This document shows positions 18,445-27,961 of a stretch of DNA of 64,000 nt, piece after piece (the first letter of the stretch is position 1; each line of letters starts with the position of its first letter). The position numbers and the translations under genes are program-made. The notes below the pieces were generated by a model that saw only the letters and a program-made list of their open reading frames with translations, was not told the DNA's origin and made no database searches. Source of the stretch: Roseobacter sp. (GTDB taxonomy: Bacteria > Pseudomonadota > Alphaproteobacteria > Rhodobacterales > Rhodobacteraceae); NCBI GenBank assembly GCA_002731875.1, contig PCCY01000021.1, positions 1-64,000 of the forward strand, written 5' to 3'.

Positions 18445-19436
18445 ATGTCGGACGGCGATAGGCTGGGTACCCCCGCGCCGGCCTTTTCAGCCTCTTTGAC
18501 CAGCTTCGAAACCCTCTCGCAAATCGGGGTCGGCACTGATACGGATTTCCCCAACCCGATGATCGTGCCCTGCAAGGCATCGATTTCGGTCGGTTTGCGG
18601 TTTTCCAAGTCGTAAAACATGGATGTCCGGGCTTTGGGGTCGATGGTCAGCATCTTCGACGCAATACGTGAAAACAACGGCGTCGGCAGCCGCAGCACCC
18701 ACGGTATCATGCGGGACGGTAACGGTGTGTTCGACAGCGGCCTGATGCCATGGGCACGCAGAACCGTCAGTGCCTCGACCATTTGTGCTGCCATGACACG
18801 CCGCCAGCTTCGGCTGAGAAGCTGCTGTTGCAGTGACAGCCCCGAAAGAGCGTTCAGAGCATTATTTAGATTGATCAGCAGCTTGCCCCACTGCACGTCG
18901 CTGATGGCCCCGGTTTCTGCGACCGGCATGTCCGGCGTGGCGAGCAATTCCGCCAAGGCACCCGGCCCGGCTTCGATGACGATGTTTCCGCTGGTCGCCC
19001 GGTGAAAGGTAGAGTCTGGTTGTCGGACGATGTTGAACGGCACCATGCCGGCACGGACGTCGAACCCGGGCAACATTTTACGCAGGATGTTCACCGCTTC
19101 GAGCCCGTTCTGCAGGCTGACGACAACGGCGTTCCGGGGCGCATAGGTCGCAATCATCACCGCGATGTCGGGGGTGTCGGCGGTTTTGACCGTGACCAGA
19201 ATGACACCGGCCTCGGTAAGGCCGGCCGGGTGATCCGTCAGAGATATCTGCGAGGGCATGACAGCAAGGCTGAGCGACCCAAAATCGGTAAGGTGCAGAC
19301 CGTCCTTATTGATCTGCTCAATCATACGCGGCCGCGCCAGCAGGGTTACCTTGCGGCCCTGCGCAGCCAGCATTCCCCCGACGAAGCAGCCGATCGCCCC
19401 TGCTCCCGCAACGGTGATCGACCGCGCGGCCGTCAT
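18441..19436 (-). CDS. panE: 2-dehydropantoate 2-reductase
   Basis: 331 aa. The NADPH-binding start [18 protein letters not shown] is followed by SLQNGLEAV, the catalytic Lys in [16 protein letters not shown] (about residue 187) and a C-terminal [19 protein letters not shown], all conserved in PanE/ApbA. It reduces ketopantoate to pantoate in coenzyme A synthesis. ATG overlaps the argF stop (ATGA), so it is translated with the arginine genes. Paralogues of this family act on other 2-oxo acids, so the substrate is probable rather than certain. Confidence 0.87.
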   Translation of the reverse strand: MTAARSITVAGAGAIGCFVGGMLAAQGRKVTLLARPRMIEQINKDGLHLTDFGSLSLAVMPSQISLTDHPAGLTEAGVILVTVKTADTPDIAVMIATYAPRNAVVVSLQNGLEAVNILRKMLPGFDVRAGMVPFNIVRQPDSTFHRATSGNIVIEAGPGALAELLATPDMPVAETGAISDVQWGKLLINLNNALNALSGLSLQQQLLSRSWRRVMAAQMVEALTVLRAHGIRPLSNTPLPSRMIPWVLRLPTPLFSRIASKMLTIDPKARTSMFYDLENRKPTEIDALQGTIIGLGKSVSVPTPICERVSKLVKEAEKAGAGVPSLSPSDI

Positions 19437-20338
19437 TTACCCAGACACCAGCGCATGATGGATTTCTGAGCGTGGAGGCGGTTTTCGGCCTCGTCGAAGA
19501 TGACCGAACGGGGGCCGTCCATGACCGAACTTGTCACCTCGTCGTCCCTATGGGCGGGCAGACAGTGCATGAACAAGGCGTCGGGCTTGGCTTTGGCCAT
19601 AAGCGCGTCGTTCACCTGATAGGCACGAAGCTGATTGTGCCGCCTTTCGCGCGCCGACTGAGGGTCGTGCATCGACACCCAGGTATCGGTTACGACCAGA
19701 TCGGCGCCTATCACCGCTTTGTCCGGGTCGCGTTCGGTGGTATAAAGACCGGAAAGGGCGGCTTCGGGATCGAGCGTCGGCGGGCCGGTGAACACCAGAT
19801 CGAAATCAAAGGATTTAGCGGCATGGGCGAAGCTGGCGAATACGTTGTTGCCGTCGCCTGACCAGACGACCTTTTTACCCTTGATGGGACCATTGTGTTC
19901 TTCGAAGGTCATGATGTCAGCCATGATCTGGCAAGGATGGGTGCGGTTGGTCAGCCCGTTGATAACCGGTACCGTCGCATATTCCGCCATCTCAAGCAGG
20001 GTGGCTTCCTCGAATGTTCGGATCATGATCAGGTCGACATACCGGCTGAGCACCCGTGCCGTGTCGGCGATGGTTTCGCCGTGACCCAATTGCATGTCGG
20101 CCCCAGAGAGCACCATGGTCTGCCCCCCCATCTGGCGCACACCCACGTCGAAGCTTACACGGGTACGGGTCGAGGGCTTTTCGAAAATCAGCGCGACCAT
20201 GTGGTCCTTGAGCGGTTGTTCGTCATCGGGGGCACCACGCGGCCGGCCAGCGCGGTCCGCCTTCATTGCGGCGGCACCGTCGATGATATCACGCAGGTCG
20301 GCGGGAGCGGTTTGGTTGATGTCGAGGAAATGTTTCAT
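19433..20338 (-). CDS. argF: Ornithine carbamoyltransferase
   Basis: 301 aa. The carbamoyl-phosphate motif is [15 protein letters not shown] (about residue 56), followed by HPCQIMAD, the ornithine-binding DTWVSMHD and the catalytic [11 protein letters not shown]. It makes citrulline from ornithine in arginine synthesis. ATG at 20338 gives [19 protein letters not shown], the normal N-terminus; the 76-residue upstream extension would lie in the argD 3' region and is rejected. It lies 70 bp after argD, across a GC-rich 3' repeat. Confidence 0.97.
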   Translation of the reverse strand: MKHFLDINQTAPADLRDIIDGAAAMKADRAGRPRGAPDDEQPLKDHMVALIFEKPSTRTRVSFDVGVRQMGGQTMVLSGADMQLGHGETIADTARVLSRYVDLIMIRTFEEATLLEMAEYATVPVINGLTNRTHPCQIMADIMTFEEHNGPIKGKKVVWSGDGNNVFASFAHAAKSFDFDLVFTGPPTLDPEAALSGLYTTERDPDKAVIGADLVVTDTWVSMHDPQSARERRHNQLRAYQVNDALMAKAKPDALFMHCLPAHRDDEVTSSVMDGPRSVIFDEAENRLHAQKSIMRWCLGK

Positions 20339-20360
20339 TGGGTATTCTTTTGTTTGAGAA

Positions 20361-20407
20361 GCGGGGGCCAGCCCCCGGACCCCCGGAGTTTGCTTTGCAA
20401 AATGAAA
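20361..20407 (-). repeat. Stop-codon-anchored GC-rich 3' element, copy A (after argD)
   Basis: Read on the minus strand, directly after the argD stop codon: TTTTCATTTTGCAAAG, AACTCCGGGGGTCCG, then the self-complementary GGGGGCTGGCCCCC followed by GC. A second copy with nearly the same order is found after the stop at 52308. The hairpin with GC-rich arms could end or stabilise the argD mRNA. Confidence 0.7.
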
Positions 20408-20408
20408 A

Positions 20409-21584
20409 TCAGTTTGCGGTGATACTGCTTGCGGCTTGCTCGAGACGGGAGATGGCTTCGGTGATTTCGTCGTCGGTGATATTGAGCGGAGGAAGCAGCC
20501 GGATGACATTGTCAGCAGCAGGGACGGTGATGACCTGATGGTCATAGCCCGCGGCGACGACATCACTGTTGGTTACCTTGCATTTGATGCCCAACATCAA
20601 ACCGCTGCCGCGGACACTGTCGAAGACATCGGGATGGCCTGCGACAAGGCCTTCGAGTTTTTGGCGTATCAAGCCGGCTTTGCGGTTTACCTCGGCCAGG
20701 AAATCCGGGGATGCGATGATATCAATTACCGCGTTGCCCACCGCGCACCCCAGCGGGTTACCGCCGTAGGTGGAGCCGTGCGTGCCCGGTTTCATGCCGG
20801 ATGCCGCGTTTTCGGTCGCGAGCACCGCCCCAAGCGGGAAGCCGCCGCCAATTCCTTTGGCCACCATCATGATATCCGGCGTGATTCCGGCCCATTCATG
20901 AGCGAATAATTTGCCGGTGCGGCCTACCCCGCACTGCACCTCGTCGAAGATCAATAGGATGCCATGTTGATCGCACACGTCGCGCAGCCCCTTGAGGCAT
21001 TGATCCGGGACAGTACGGATACCGCCTTCGCCCTGCACGGGTTCGATCAGGATCGCGGCCGTTGTCGGTGTGATTGCTTCTGTCAACGCATCGTGATCAC
21101 CAAATTCGACATGCCTGAATCCGGGCAGAAGCGGGCCGAAACCCTTTGTCATTTTTTCGGACCCGGCGGCGGCGATCCCCGCCGAGGAGCGCCCGTGGAA
21201 CGACCCTGTGAAGGTAATGATTTCCACCCGGTCGGGCTGGTCCTTGTCATAGAAGTGTTTGCGCGCCATCTTCACCGCAAGTTCACACGATTCCGTGCCG
21301 GAATTGGTGAAAAATACCGTGTCTGCAAAGCTGAGCGCCACGAGTTTGTCGGCCAGCGCCTGTTGTTGCGGGATCTGATAAAGGTTTGATGTATGCCACA
21401 GCTTGCCGGCCTGTTCCGTCAAGGCCGCCACCAGCGCAGGGTTGGCGTGGCCGAGAGCGTTTACCGCGATACCTGCACCAAGATCGAGAAATCGGCGGCC
21501 ATCCTCTTCGATCAGCCATGAGCCTTCCCCCTTTACGAAGCTGAGAGGTGCACGGGAATAGGTCGGCAGAACAGATGGGATCAT
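20409..21584 (-). CDS. argD: Acetylornithine aminotransferase
   Basis: 391 aa, class III PLP aminotransferase. Motifs: [18 protein letters not shown] (about residue 98), [23 protein letters not shown], and the PLP lysine in [15 protein letters not shown] (about 246). It converts N-acetylglutamate semialdehyde to N-acetylornithine and may also serve as succinyldiaminopimelate aminotransferase. ATG at 21584 is preferred to 21593 because AAAGG then sits 9 bases upstream. It is the first gene of argD-argF-panE. Confidence 0.95.
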   Translation of the reverse strand: MIPSVLPTYSRAPLSFVKGEGSWLIEEDGRRFLDLGAGIAVNALGHANPALVAALTEQAGKLWHTSNLYQIPQQQALADKLVALSFADTVFFTNSGTESCELAVKMARKHFYDKDQPDRVEIITFTGSFHGRSSAGIAAAGSEKMTKGFGPLLPGFRHVEFGDHDALTEAITPTTAAILIEPVQGEGGIRTVPDQCLKGLRDVCDQHGILLIFDEVQCGVGRTGKLFAHEWAGITPDIMMVAKGIGGGFPLGAVLATENAASGMKPGTHGSTYGGNPLGCAVGNAVIDIIASPDFLAEVNRKAGLIRQKLEGLVAGHPDVFDSVRGSGLMLGIKCKVTNSDVVAAGYDHQVITVPAADNVIRLLPPLNITDDEITEAISRLEQAASSITAN

Positions 21585-22011
21585 CGGGATCATCCTTTAG
21601 CGGTGGCCGGGTCAAAGGCCCAAAAGGGCATGTGTCACAGCAGGGGTCAATGGAATTTGCAGGGGTGCGACACAATATTATCGCAAAACGATCAGGGCCA
21701 ACCCATTTTCGGGCAGGTTCAGCTTAACAAGCCTAGCGTCGTCGCAAGATATGTCGTGGAGAATTGATCATGAAGGGCGGTGTATTGAAAATTCAGCATT
21801 TTGCAAAGTATAATTTCCCGTGCTGCTGTCTTTTGGTGACGGTAAAAGGCGCACGTGCATGCCACCATGTGGTTTTCCGCGGTCGTTTGCCTGTCCATGG
21901 CTTCAATCTCTGCTTCGCGCCTTGCACCCAAGCTGTCAGTGATTAGTATAGGGACTTGAGAATTTTCCAAGGCGGTCCGGTATGGGGCCGCTTTTTAGCT
22001 GAGGACGCCAA
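21585..22011. other. Intergenic region between argD and gcrA (divergent promoters)
   Basis: 427 bp carrying the start regions of both divergent genes. Reading frames of 60-83 codons occur on both strands (21719-21970 minus, 21764-21946 plus), but they overlap each other and look like no known protein. The last 40 bases hold a U-tailed hairpin upstream of gcrA. TTGCAC at 21922 and TATAGG at 21947 form a promoter-like pair with a long 19-base spacer. Confidence 0.45.
21972..21996 (+). terminator. U-tailed hairpin in the gcrA leader (possible attenuator)
   Basis: GCGGTCC at 21972-21978 pairs with GGGCCGC at 21985-21991 (one U-G) around a 6-base loop and is followed at once by TTTTT. The gcrA Shine-Dalgarno GAGGA begins only 5 bases later. 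This is the form of an intrinsic terminator, but no annotated gene ends upstream on this strand. Confidence 0.55.
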
Positions 22012-22584
22012 ATGTCTTGGACCGATGACCGCGTAGAGATCTTGAAGAAAATGTGGGGCGAAGGCCAGTCGGCCAGCCAGATCGCCAAGGAATTGGGTGG
22101 CGTGACACGCAATGCCGTGATTGGCAAGGTGCACCGACTGGGTCTGTCCAATCGTACCGCTGCCGGAGCCGCCGCGGCTCCCGCTCCTACGCCTCCCAAG
22201 GCGGAGCCCAAACCAAAGCCGGCCGCAAAGGCTGCCCCAAAAGCCACTGCTGTACCCGAGCCTGAGGCGGCGGCACCAGCGCCCCGGCCCAACTTGCCTG
22301 CACGGGCCAAGATAATCCCGGCTGGACAGCCTTTGCCTCCGCAACCTTCTGCAAATGAAATCAGCCCCGAAGCCTTGGCGAAGGTGAGCGAAGTTGAAAA
22401 GAAGTCAAAGAAGATCGGATTGATGGATTTGACCGAACGTACCTGCAAATGGCCAGTCGGCGACCCTGCCACTGAAGATTTCTGGTTTTGCGGCCTTCCG
22501 GTGCAACAGGGCAAACCCTATTGCGAGGCCCACGTGGGCGTCGCCTTCCAACCGATGAGCGCCCGCCGCGACCGCCGCCGCTAA
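22012..22584 (+). CDS. gcrA: Cell cycle regulator GcrA
   Basis: 190 aa. The N-terminal DNA-binding region SWTDDRVEILKKMWGEGQSA followed by SQIAKELGGVTRNAVIGKVHRLGLS is diagnostic of GcrA. A proline/alanine/lysine-rich linker (residues 50-110) follows, then a C-terminal sigma70-binding part with CKWPVGDP, FCGLP and YCEAH. In Caulobacter GcrA binds RNA polymerase-sigma70 and activates promoters carrying CcrM-methylated GANTC sites. The start has GAGGA 6 bases upstream. It is preceded by a terminator-like leader hairpin and ends at a bidirectional terminator. Confidence 0.97.
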   Translation: MSWTDDRVEILKKMWGEGQSASQIAKELGGVTRNAVIGKVHRLGLSNRTAAGAAAAPAPTPPKAEPKPKPAAKAAPKATAVPEPEAAAPAPRPNLPARAKIIPAGQPLPPQPSANEISPEALAKVSEVEKKSKKIGLMDLTERTCKWPVGDPATEDFWFCGLPVQQGKPYCEAHVGVAFQPMSARRDRRR

Positions 22585-22608
22585 CCCGCGACGGACACCA
22601 GATAGACG

Positions 22609-22638
22609 AAAGGCCGGACAGTGATGTCTGGCCTTTTT
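22609..22638. terminator. Bidirectional intrinsic terminator, gcrA / VOC gene
   Basis: Arms AAAGGCCGGACA and TGTCTGGCCTTT form a 12-bp stem (one G-U) with a GTGA loop, with T or A runs at both sides. It serves the plus-strand gcrA and the minus-strand VOC gene ending at 22643. Confidence 0.88.
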
Positions 22639-22642
22639 CGTA

Positions 22643-23080
22643 TCAACCCGTCGGCACAGGAGGTGGATCGTCCCTGCCCGGCTCTGCCGGATTTTCCGAG
22701 AACAGCGCGATCTTGTTACCTTCGGGATCACGCAGGTAGCTGACGTAGAAGCGCGGACCATAGGTGGCGCGAAACCCCGGTTGCCCTTCATCGCTACCGC
22801 CCGCGGCGAGCGCCGCGGCGTGCAACGCGCGCACCTGTGCCTGACCGGTTGCTTGGAACGCGATCATGGATCCGTTGCCACCGGAAGCCGGCGCGCCATC
22901 AAAGGTCGGTTTGACGTAGAAATCCGGCAAGGCGGCGGGCTGCCCCGTAGCCTTTGGCAGTACAAAGCTGAGGCCCTCGGGACCTTCGGTCAACGCATAG
23001 CCCAAGGCAGGCAGGAAAGCGGAATAGAAGCGTTTGGCGCGTGCAAGGTCGTCGGCCCCGACGGTGACATAGGCGATCAT
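22643..23080 (-). CDS. VOC family (glyoxalase/dioxygenase fold) protein
   Basis: 145 aa. The opening MIAYVTVGADDLARAKRFYSA and the closing YVSYLRDPEGNKIALFSEN are the paired beta-alpha-beta-beta-beta halves of the vicinal oxygen chelate fold. The metal ligands are not as clear as in lactoylglutathione lyase, so the reaction is unknown. It is last in the surf1-thrC-M16-GNAT run, 12 bp after the GNAT gene, and ends at the terminator shared with gcrA. Confidence 0.8.
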   Translation of the reverse strand: MIAYVTVGADDLARAKRFYSAFLPALGYALTEGPEGLSFVLPKATGQPAALPDFYVKPTFDGAPASGGNGSMIAFQATGQAQVRALHAAALAAGGSDEGQPGFRATYGPRFYVSYLRDPEGNKIALFSENPAEPGRDDPPPVPTG

Positions 23081-23092
23081 ACGAAACCTCTC

Positions 23093-23677
23093 CTACCCCG
23101 CTGCTGTTTTCCCACGCCGATCACCGCGCAGGTGCGCATAAAGCACATGGGTGCGCCAACGGCCATCAATCTGCAAATAGCTTTGCGCGACGCCTTCGTA
23201 TTTGAAGCCGGTCTTTTCCAGCAACCCGCGTGAGGCGATGTTCTCGGGCAGGCAGGCGGCTTCGACCCGGCTTAGATCAAGGCGCGTGAAGGCATAGTGA
23301 ACGGTCGCTTCGATGGCTTCGCGCATGTAGCCACGGCGACTGAAGGGTTCGCCTGTCCAATAGCCGAGCGTCCCTGCTTGCGATGGCCCACGGCGGATGT
23401 TGTCGAGGGTGATCGCACCGATAAGCATGTTGTCGTTGCGCCGTATCAGAAACAACGGCAGCGCCGTACCACCCGACACCGAACGATTTGCCCAATAGAC
23501 ACGGTTCGTGAACGCCTTGCGAGACAGATGGTCGCTGGCCCAGGACGGTTCCCACGGGCTGAGGTATTCAATGCTGTCGGAGCGCAGCGTCGCCCACGAT
23601 CTGAAATCTGCGTGCAGTGGCGGACGCAGCGTCAACCTCTCGGTTTCGATCGCCACCTTTCGTTTGAGCAGCTGCAT
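23093..23677 (-). CDS. GNAT acetyltransferase, RimJ/RimL type
   Basis: 194 aa. ETERLTLRPPLHADFRSWATL near the start, the acetyl-CoA loop WTGEPFSRRGYMREAI (about residue 112) and VEAACLPENIASRGLLEKTGF are the three RimJ/RimL signatures. Such enzymes acetylate N-termini of ribosomal proteins or small molecules; roseobacterial homologues are often annotated as ribosomal-protein-alanine acetyltransferases. ATG shares a base with the TGA of the M16 peptidase gene (TGATG), so the two are coupled. Confidence 0.88.
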   Translation of the reverse strand: MQLLKRKVAIETERLTLRPPLHADFRSWATLRSDSIEYLSPWEPSWASDHLSRKAFTNRVYWANRSVSGGTALPLFLIRRNDNMLIGAITLDNIRRGPSQAGTLGYWTGEPFSRRGYMREAIEATVHYAFTRLDLSRVEAACLPENIASRGLLEKTGFKYEGVAQSYLQIDGRWRTHVLYAHLRGDRRGKTAAG

Positions 23678-24939
23678 CAGGCGGCGCGACGCTCCTGAAT
23701 TTCCTGCAAGGTAGGGGCCGCTTCGACCGGGCCATAAAGCGCCAGTGCCGCCGGAGCTGTTTCGGCAATGTTCTGGGCAAAGTCGCGTACGTCACCGGTC
23801 GTGACCGCGTCGATTTGCGCGATCGTCTCCTCGATCGGTGGAATGCGGTCCCATATCTGGATCAGACGCGCCAACCTTTCGGCGCGGTTCGACGGGCTTT
23901 CCAGCCCCATCAGCAGGCCGGCCTTCATCTGGGCGCGTGCCCGCGCCACTTCGGCGGGGGACATGTCGGAGGCAGCGCGCTTCATCTCGTCTATGGTGAT
24001 ACCGGCCAGTTCAGGCAACTGTTCGCCGCTGGTACCAGCATAGATTGTCATCATGCCAGTGTCGGCATAGGCACCGGCCTGCGCAAAGATCGTGTAACAG
24101 AGGCCACGGTTCTCACGAATCTCTTGGAAAAGACGACTGGACATACCACCGCCAAGCGCCGACGCGTATATCTGTGCGACATATATGTCATCCGCCCGGT
24201 ATCCCGGAGATTCGAAACCCAGCGCAAAATGCGCTTGCTCAAGCGGTTTCAACTGGCGTACTTCGCCGCCACTGAAGCGGGCGGCATCCACATCGAACAT
24301 GGGCTTTGGTGTCATGTCACCGAACATCTGTTCTGCGAGGCGCACGATTTCGTCGTGGTCTACGGCCCCGGCCGCCGCAAGGATCATCTGTTCGGGTCCA
24401 TAATGCTGTCCGATAAAATCGGATAGATCGGTGCGGGTAAATTTCGACACTCGTTCAGAAGGGCCAAGAATGGTGCGACCGATCGGCTGATCCGGATAGG
24501 CCTTTTCCTGCAGCCAATCAAAAATCACATCATCAGGAGTGTCGAGCGCCTGGCCGATTTCTTGCAAAATCACCCCGCGCTCCACTTCCATCTCACCGTT
24601 ATCAAGCAACGGATTCCGCAGGATGTCAGCTATGACGTCGAGCCCGAGCGCCACGTCGTTTTCCAGCACACGGACGTAGTAGGCTGTCACCTCTCGCGAG
24701 GTATATGCATTTATATAGCCCCCCACGTCCTCGATCGCCTCGGCGATTTGAAGCGACGTGCGCTTGGTCGTCCCCTTGAATGCCATATGTTCAAGAAAAT
24801 GAGCGATGCCGTTTTGTTTGGCCGCCTCGTGGCGGGCACCTGCTGTTACCCAGACACCGATAGAAGCAGATGCCAGCCCCGGCATCTTTTCGGTCACTAC
24901 GCGAAAGCCATTGGACAGGCGATGTTGTTGCAGGCTCAC
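23677..24939 (-). CDS. M16 family zinc peptidase (processing-peptidase-like)
   Basis: 420 aa. The inverted zinc motif HFLEHMAFKGT (HxxEH, about residue 47) and the downstream Glu in VILQEIGQALDTPDDV complete the M16 active site, so this is a catalytic subunit similar to the mitochondrial processing peptidase beta chain. The second M16 half (from about 190) lacks the motif, as usual. It starts with GTG overlapping the thrC stop (GTGA). thrC followed by an M16 gene is common in alphaproteobacteria. The substrate is unknown. Confidence 0.92.
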   Translation of the reverse strand: MSLQQHRLSNGFRVVTEKMPGLASASIGVWVTAGARHEAAKQNGIAHFLEHMAFKGTTKRTSLQIAEAIEDVGGYINAYTSREVTAYYVRVLENDVALGLDVIADILRNPLLDNGEMEVERGVILQEIGQALDTPDDVIFDWLQEKAYPDQPIGRTILGPSERVSKFTRTDLSDFIGQHYGPEQMILAAAGAVDHDEIVRLAEQMFGDMTPKPMFDVDAARFSGGEVRQLKPLEQAHFALGFESPGYRADDIYVAQIYASALGGGMSSRLFQEIRENRGLCYTIFAQAGAYADTGMMTIYAGTSGEQLPELAGITIDEMKRAASDMSPAEVARARAQMKAGLLMGLESPSNRAERLARLIQIWDRIPPIEETIAQIDAVTTGDVRDFAQNIAETAPAALALYGPVEAAPTLQEIQERRAA

Positions 24940-26324
24940 TGGGCGATGCCCCCCTTGATGATATCTTTTAGCGATGCAAGATCATTGGAAACACGGGTTA
25001 CGCGTTCGTCGCGGTCGAAAAGATCAGCCATATGATCGGGCAGTGGCGGGCGTACCCCGGTTGCTGCCTCGACCGCATCTGGAAACTTTGCAGGATGCGC
25101 TGTCGCCAAGGTGATCATGGGCGTAGCAGGATCGCGCAACGCCTGCGCGACCCGTACCCCGATAGCAGAATGCGGACACAGCAATTCGCCGGTGTTGGCA
25201 TAAAATTCCTTGATGGTGGCGCTGGTTTCCTCTTCGGAAACGCGGCCAGATTTATAGGTATCTTGCAAGCTACGCAAAACGTTGTCGCCAAGATCGAACC
25301 CACCGTTGGCCAGATCATCCATTAACGCGCGGATCGCGTCGCTGTCCTGACCTTGGGCGAAATACAACGCGCGTTCAAAATTGGAGCTGACCTGAATATC
25401 CATCGAGGGGCTGATTGACGCATGCACCGCGCCCTTGTGGTACGCGCCCGTCGTAAGGCACCGGTGCAAGATATCATTCTGGTTCGTGGCAATCACAAGG
25501 TCTGCGATCGGCAACCCCATTTCCCGTGCAATATAGCCGGCGAAAATATCACCGAAGTTGCCGGTGGGGACGGTAAAGCTTACCTTGCGGTCACACGCGC
25601 CCATGCTGAGAGCAGCAGTAAAATAATAGACGACCTGCGCCAGCACCCGCCCCCAGTTGATACTGTTAACACCCGCCAAACGAACCGCGTCGCGAAAGTC
25701 GTGGTCGTTGAACATATCCTTGAGACGCGCCTGGCAATCATCGAAATCGCCATCCATCGCCAAGGCATGCACGTTGCTTTCCACAGGCGTTGTCATCTGG
25801 CGGCGCTGCACGTCGGACACGCGGCCATGCGGGAACAGGATAAACACGTCAACATTGTCGAGCCCGCGAAACGCTTCGATCGCTGCCGAACCCGTATCAC
25901 CCGAGGTGGCCCCGACGATGGTCACACGTTCGCCCTTGCGCGAAAGCACCGCCTGAAACATCTGCCCGATCAACTGCATCGCAAAATCTTTGAAGGCCAG
26001 CGTCGGCCCATGAAAGAGCTCAAGAAGAAAGTGCCCCTGGTCAAGCTGCACCAGCGGCGCGCGTACCACGTGGTTGAATCCGGAATAGGCCTTGTCGATC
26101 AAGGCTGTGAATTCGGTATCAGTAAACGTATCGCCGATGAAGGGGCGCATTACCTTAAATGCTACGTCCTCGTATGACATGGTCGCCATGTCTGCCAAAT
26201 CTTTATCGCTGAACCTTGGGATGGTTTCGGGTACGTATAGCCCCCCATCGCGGGCAAGACCGGTCAGCAACGCGTCTTCAAAAGATAAAACAGGGGCGGA
26301 ACCACGGGTGGAGATATAGCGCAT
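24936..26324 (-). CDS. thrC: Threonine synthase
   Basis: 462 aa, fold-type II PLP enzyme. MRYISTRGSAPVLSFEDALL is the typical N-terminus, the PLP lysine is in PTLAFKDFAMQLIG (about residue 111), and TIVGATSGDTGSAAI is the phosphate-binding loop. It converts O-phosphohomoserine to threonine. ATG at 26324 is chosen: 8 bp after the SURF1 stop, while the 30-residue extension would run into SURF1. There is no strong Shine-Dalgarno, so translation may rely on coupling. Confidence 0.96.
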   Translation of the reverse strand: MRYISTRGSAPVLSFEDALLTGLARDGGLYVPETIPRFSDKDLADMATMSYEDVAFKVMRPFIGDTFTDTEFTALIDKAYSGFNHVVRAPLVQLDQGHFLLELFHGPTLAFKDFAMQLIGQMFQAVLSRKGERVTIVGATSGDTGSAAIEAFRGLDNVDVFILFPHGRVSDVQRRQMTTPVESNVHALAMDGDFDDCQARLKDMFNDHDFRDAVRLAGVNSINWGRVLAQVVYYFTAALSMGACDRKVSFTVPTGNFGDIFAGYIAREMGLPIADLVIATNQNDILHRCLTTGAYHKGAVHASISPSMDIQVSSNFERALYFAQGQDSDAIRALMDDLANGGFDLGDNVLRSLQDTYKSGRVSEEETSATIKEFYANTGELLCPHSAIGVRVAQALRDPATPMITLATAHPAKFPDAVEAATGVRPPLPDHMADLFDRDERVTRVSNDLASLKDIIKGGIAQ

Positions 26325-26332
26325 AAGGTTGT

Positions 26333-27013
26333 TCAGCTTTCGGCTTTGGGGGCGCGACGGCGGCGCAAGAAAAACAGGCTCATGCCAAGCCAGATGGCGG
26401 CAAGAGAGAACCAAGTGATGGCATATTGCAAGTGGTCATTGGGAATTCGGCTGGTATCAACCGGTAACGGACTGATATCGTTGTCTGCCGGGGTGCTGAA
26501 GCGGGCAACAAGCAGGATTGGCAAAGTTTGCAGCTTCTGCGCCATCGCGGGGACGTCGCGCGCGAACCAGATATTTTCGGCGAGATCCGGAGCCGGCGTG
26601 AACCCGTCGGTTTCCTGCGGCCACTGAAGGTTGCCGGTGATCGACGCGGGCCCGCCAGCGCGTTCATTATCCTTGTCGGCAGCGATGGCGAACCCACGGT
26701 CCACCAATATCCGCCGCCCGTCATTCAGCTCTAATGGCGTGATGATCCGGTAACCTGCTCCCACGTCCTTTTTCGACACAAGCACGTGGATTTCCTCGTC
26801 GTCCAACAAACCTGATACGGTGACCGGTAGGTACGCGTCGGCGGTCGCGTCTATCGCCTGAGGCAGATCCACGGGCGCGGCGGCGATACGGGCGTTGATG
26901 TCAGAAATGATCGCTTGTTTCCAGGCAAGCCGCTGGACCTGCCACAGGCCAAGCGCAATCAGGATCGAAGCTCCACCAAGGCCGATAATCAGCAAAAATA
27001 GCGTACGACGCAT
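26333..27013 (-). CDS. SURF1 family cytochrome oxidase assembly protein
   Basis: 226 aa. One membrane segment lies at each end (residues 4-22, LFLLIIGLGGASILIALGLW, and about 197-216, YAITWFSLAAIWLGMSLFFL), enclosing a periplasmic loop with GYRIITPLELNDGRRILVDRGF, the SURF1 core. SURF1 proteins help insert heme a into subunit I of cytochrome aa3 oxidase. ATG at 27013 gives MRRTLFLLI; the 49-residue upstream extension overlaps coxC and is rejected. It follows coxC, as in Paracoccus and Rhodobacter. Confidence 0.92.
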   Translation of the reverse strand: MRRTLFLLIIGLGGASILIALGLWQVQRLAWKQAIISDINARIAAAPVDLPQAIDATADAYLPVTVSGLLDDEEIHVLVSKKDVGAGYRIITPLELNDGRRILVDRGFAIAADKDNERAGGPASITGNLQWPQETDGFTPAPDLAENIWFARDVPAMAQKLQTLPILLVARFSTPADNDISPLPVDTSRIPNDHLQYAITWFSLAAIWLGMSLFFLRRRRAPKAES

Positions 27014-27134
27014 GAGAAACTCTTGAGATTTGTACCCTGTGCCGGGTGGCGACAATGTAAAGGCGCGCAAGGTTCCCCTTACGCGCCTGAAGCTTTTAGT
27101 GAATACGCCACGGTTTGCAAGGCGTCGGGGATGC

Positions 27135-27938
27135 TTAAATGCCCCACATGTAGACGGCAAAGAACAAGAACAGCCATACTACGTCGACAAAGTGCCAATA
27201 CCAGGCTGCTGCCTCGAATCCGACGTGCTGTTCAGGGGTGAAGTGACCCTTGATCGCGCGGACCAGACAAACGGCCAGGAAGATCGTACCGATGATCACG
27301 TGGAAGCCGTGGAAGCCTGTCGCCATAAAGAAGCTTGAGAAGAACAGGTCGCCACCGAAGGTCCAGTCATCGTGGACCAGCAGTTCATAATACTCATACG
27401 CCTGGAAAGCCGTAAACATCATGCCCAATACGATTGCGATGCTAAGCCCCGCAATCAGGTCCTTGCGATTGTTTTCGTGAACCAGCGCATGGTGGGCCCA
27501 GGTCACGGCACAGCCTGACAAAAGCAGTATCAGCGTGTTGATCAACGGCAGGTGAAAGGCATCAACCGGGATGATGTCGGGCTGAACATAGGTTGAACCT
27601 GGAAACGCGCTCATCGGATACAGCGCTTCTTTGAAGAAGGTCCAGAACCAAGCGACAAAGAACATCACTTCGGACATGATGAACAGGATGAAACCATAAC
27701 GCAGGCCGATGCGCACGACCGGAGTATGGTCGCCAACCTTGCTTTCCGCGACCACTTCGGACCACCAGCCAAACATGCAATACAGCACAGCCGCAAGCCC
27801 GCCTAGGAAGACGTATGGCGTGATATCGTGCATCCAGAATACAATGCCGGCAAGCATGATCACGCCACCAAGCGCACTGAGCAAAGGCCATGTGGATGGC
27901 GTTAGAATATGATAGTCATGATTTTTTTCATGAGCCAT
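27135..27938 (-). CDS. coxC: Cytochrome c oxidase subunit III
   Basis: 267 aa, seven hydrophobic segments. The N-terminus [18 protein letters not shown], the FFKEALYPM segment after a FVAWFWTF helix, and [15 protein letters not shown] [11 protein letters not shown] and the terminal [14 protein letters not shown] are diagnostic. It is a core subunit of aa3-type oxidase in the inner membrane. GAGGG precedes the ATG. It lies 23 bp after ctaG. Confidence 0.97.
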   Translation of the reverse strand: MAHEKNHDYHILTPSTWPLLSALGGVIMLAGIVFWMHDITPYVFLGGLAAVLYCMFGWWSEVVAESKVGDHTPVVRIGLRYGFILFIMSEVMFFVAWFWTFFKEALYPMSAFPGSTYVQPDIIPVDAFHLPLINTLILLLSGCAVTWAHHALVHENNRKDLIAGLSIAIVLGMMFTAFQAYEYYELLVHDDWTFGGDLFFSSFFMATGFHGFHVIIGTIFLAVCLVRAIKGHFTPEQHVGFEAAAWYWHFVDVVWLFLFFAVYMWGI

Positions 27939-27961
27939 GGGTTTAGTCCCTCACCTTTTAC

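Noticed and set aside
21719..21970. 83-codon minus-strand frame in the argD-gcrA gap
   Set aside because: It overlaps another weak frame on the other strand, covers the gcrA promoter region and resembles no known protein.
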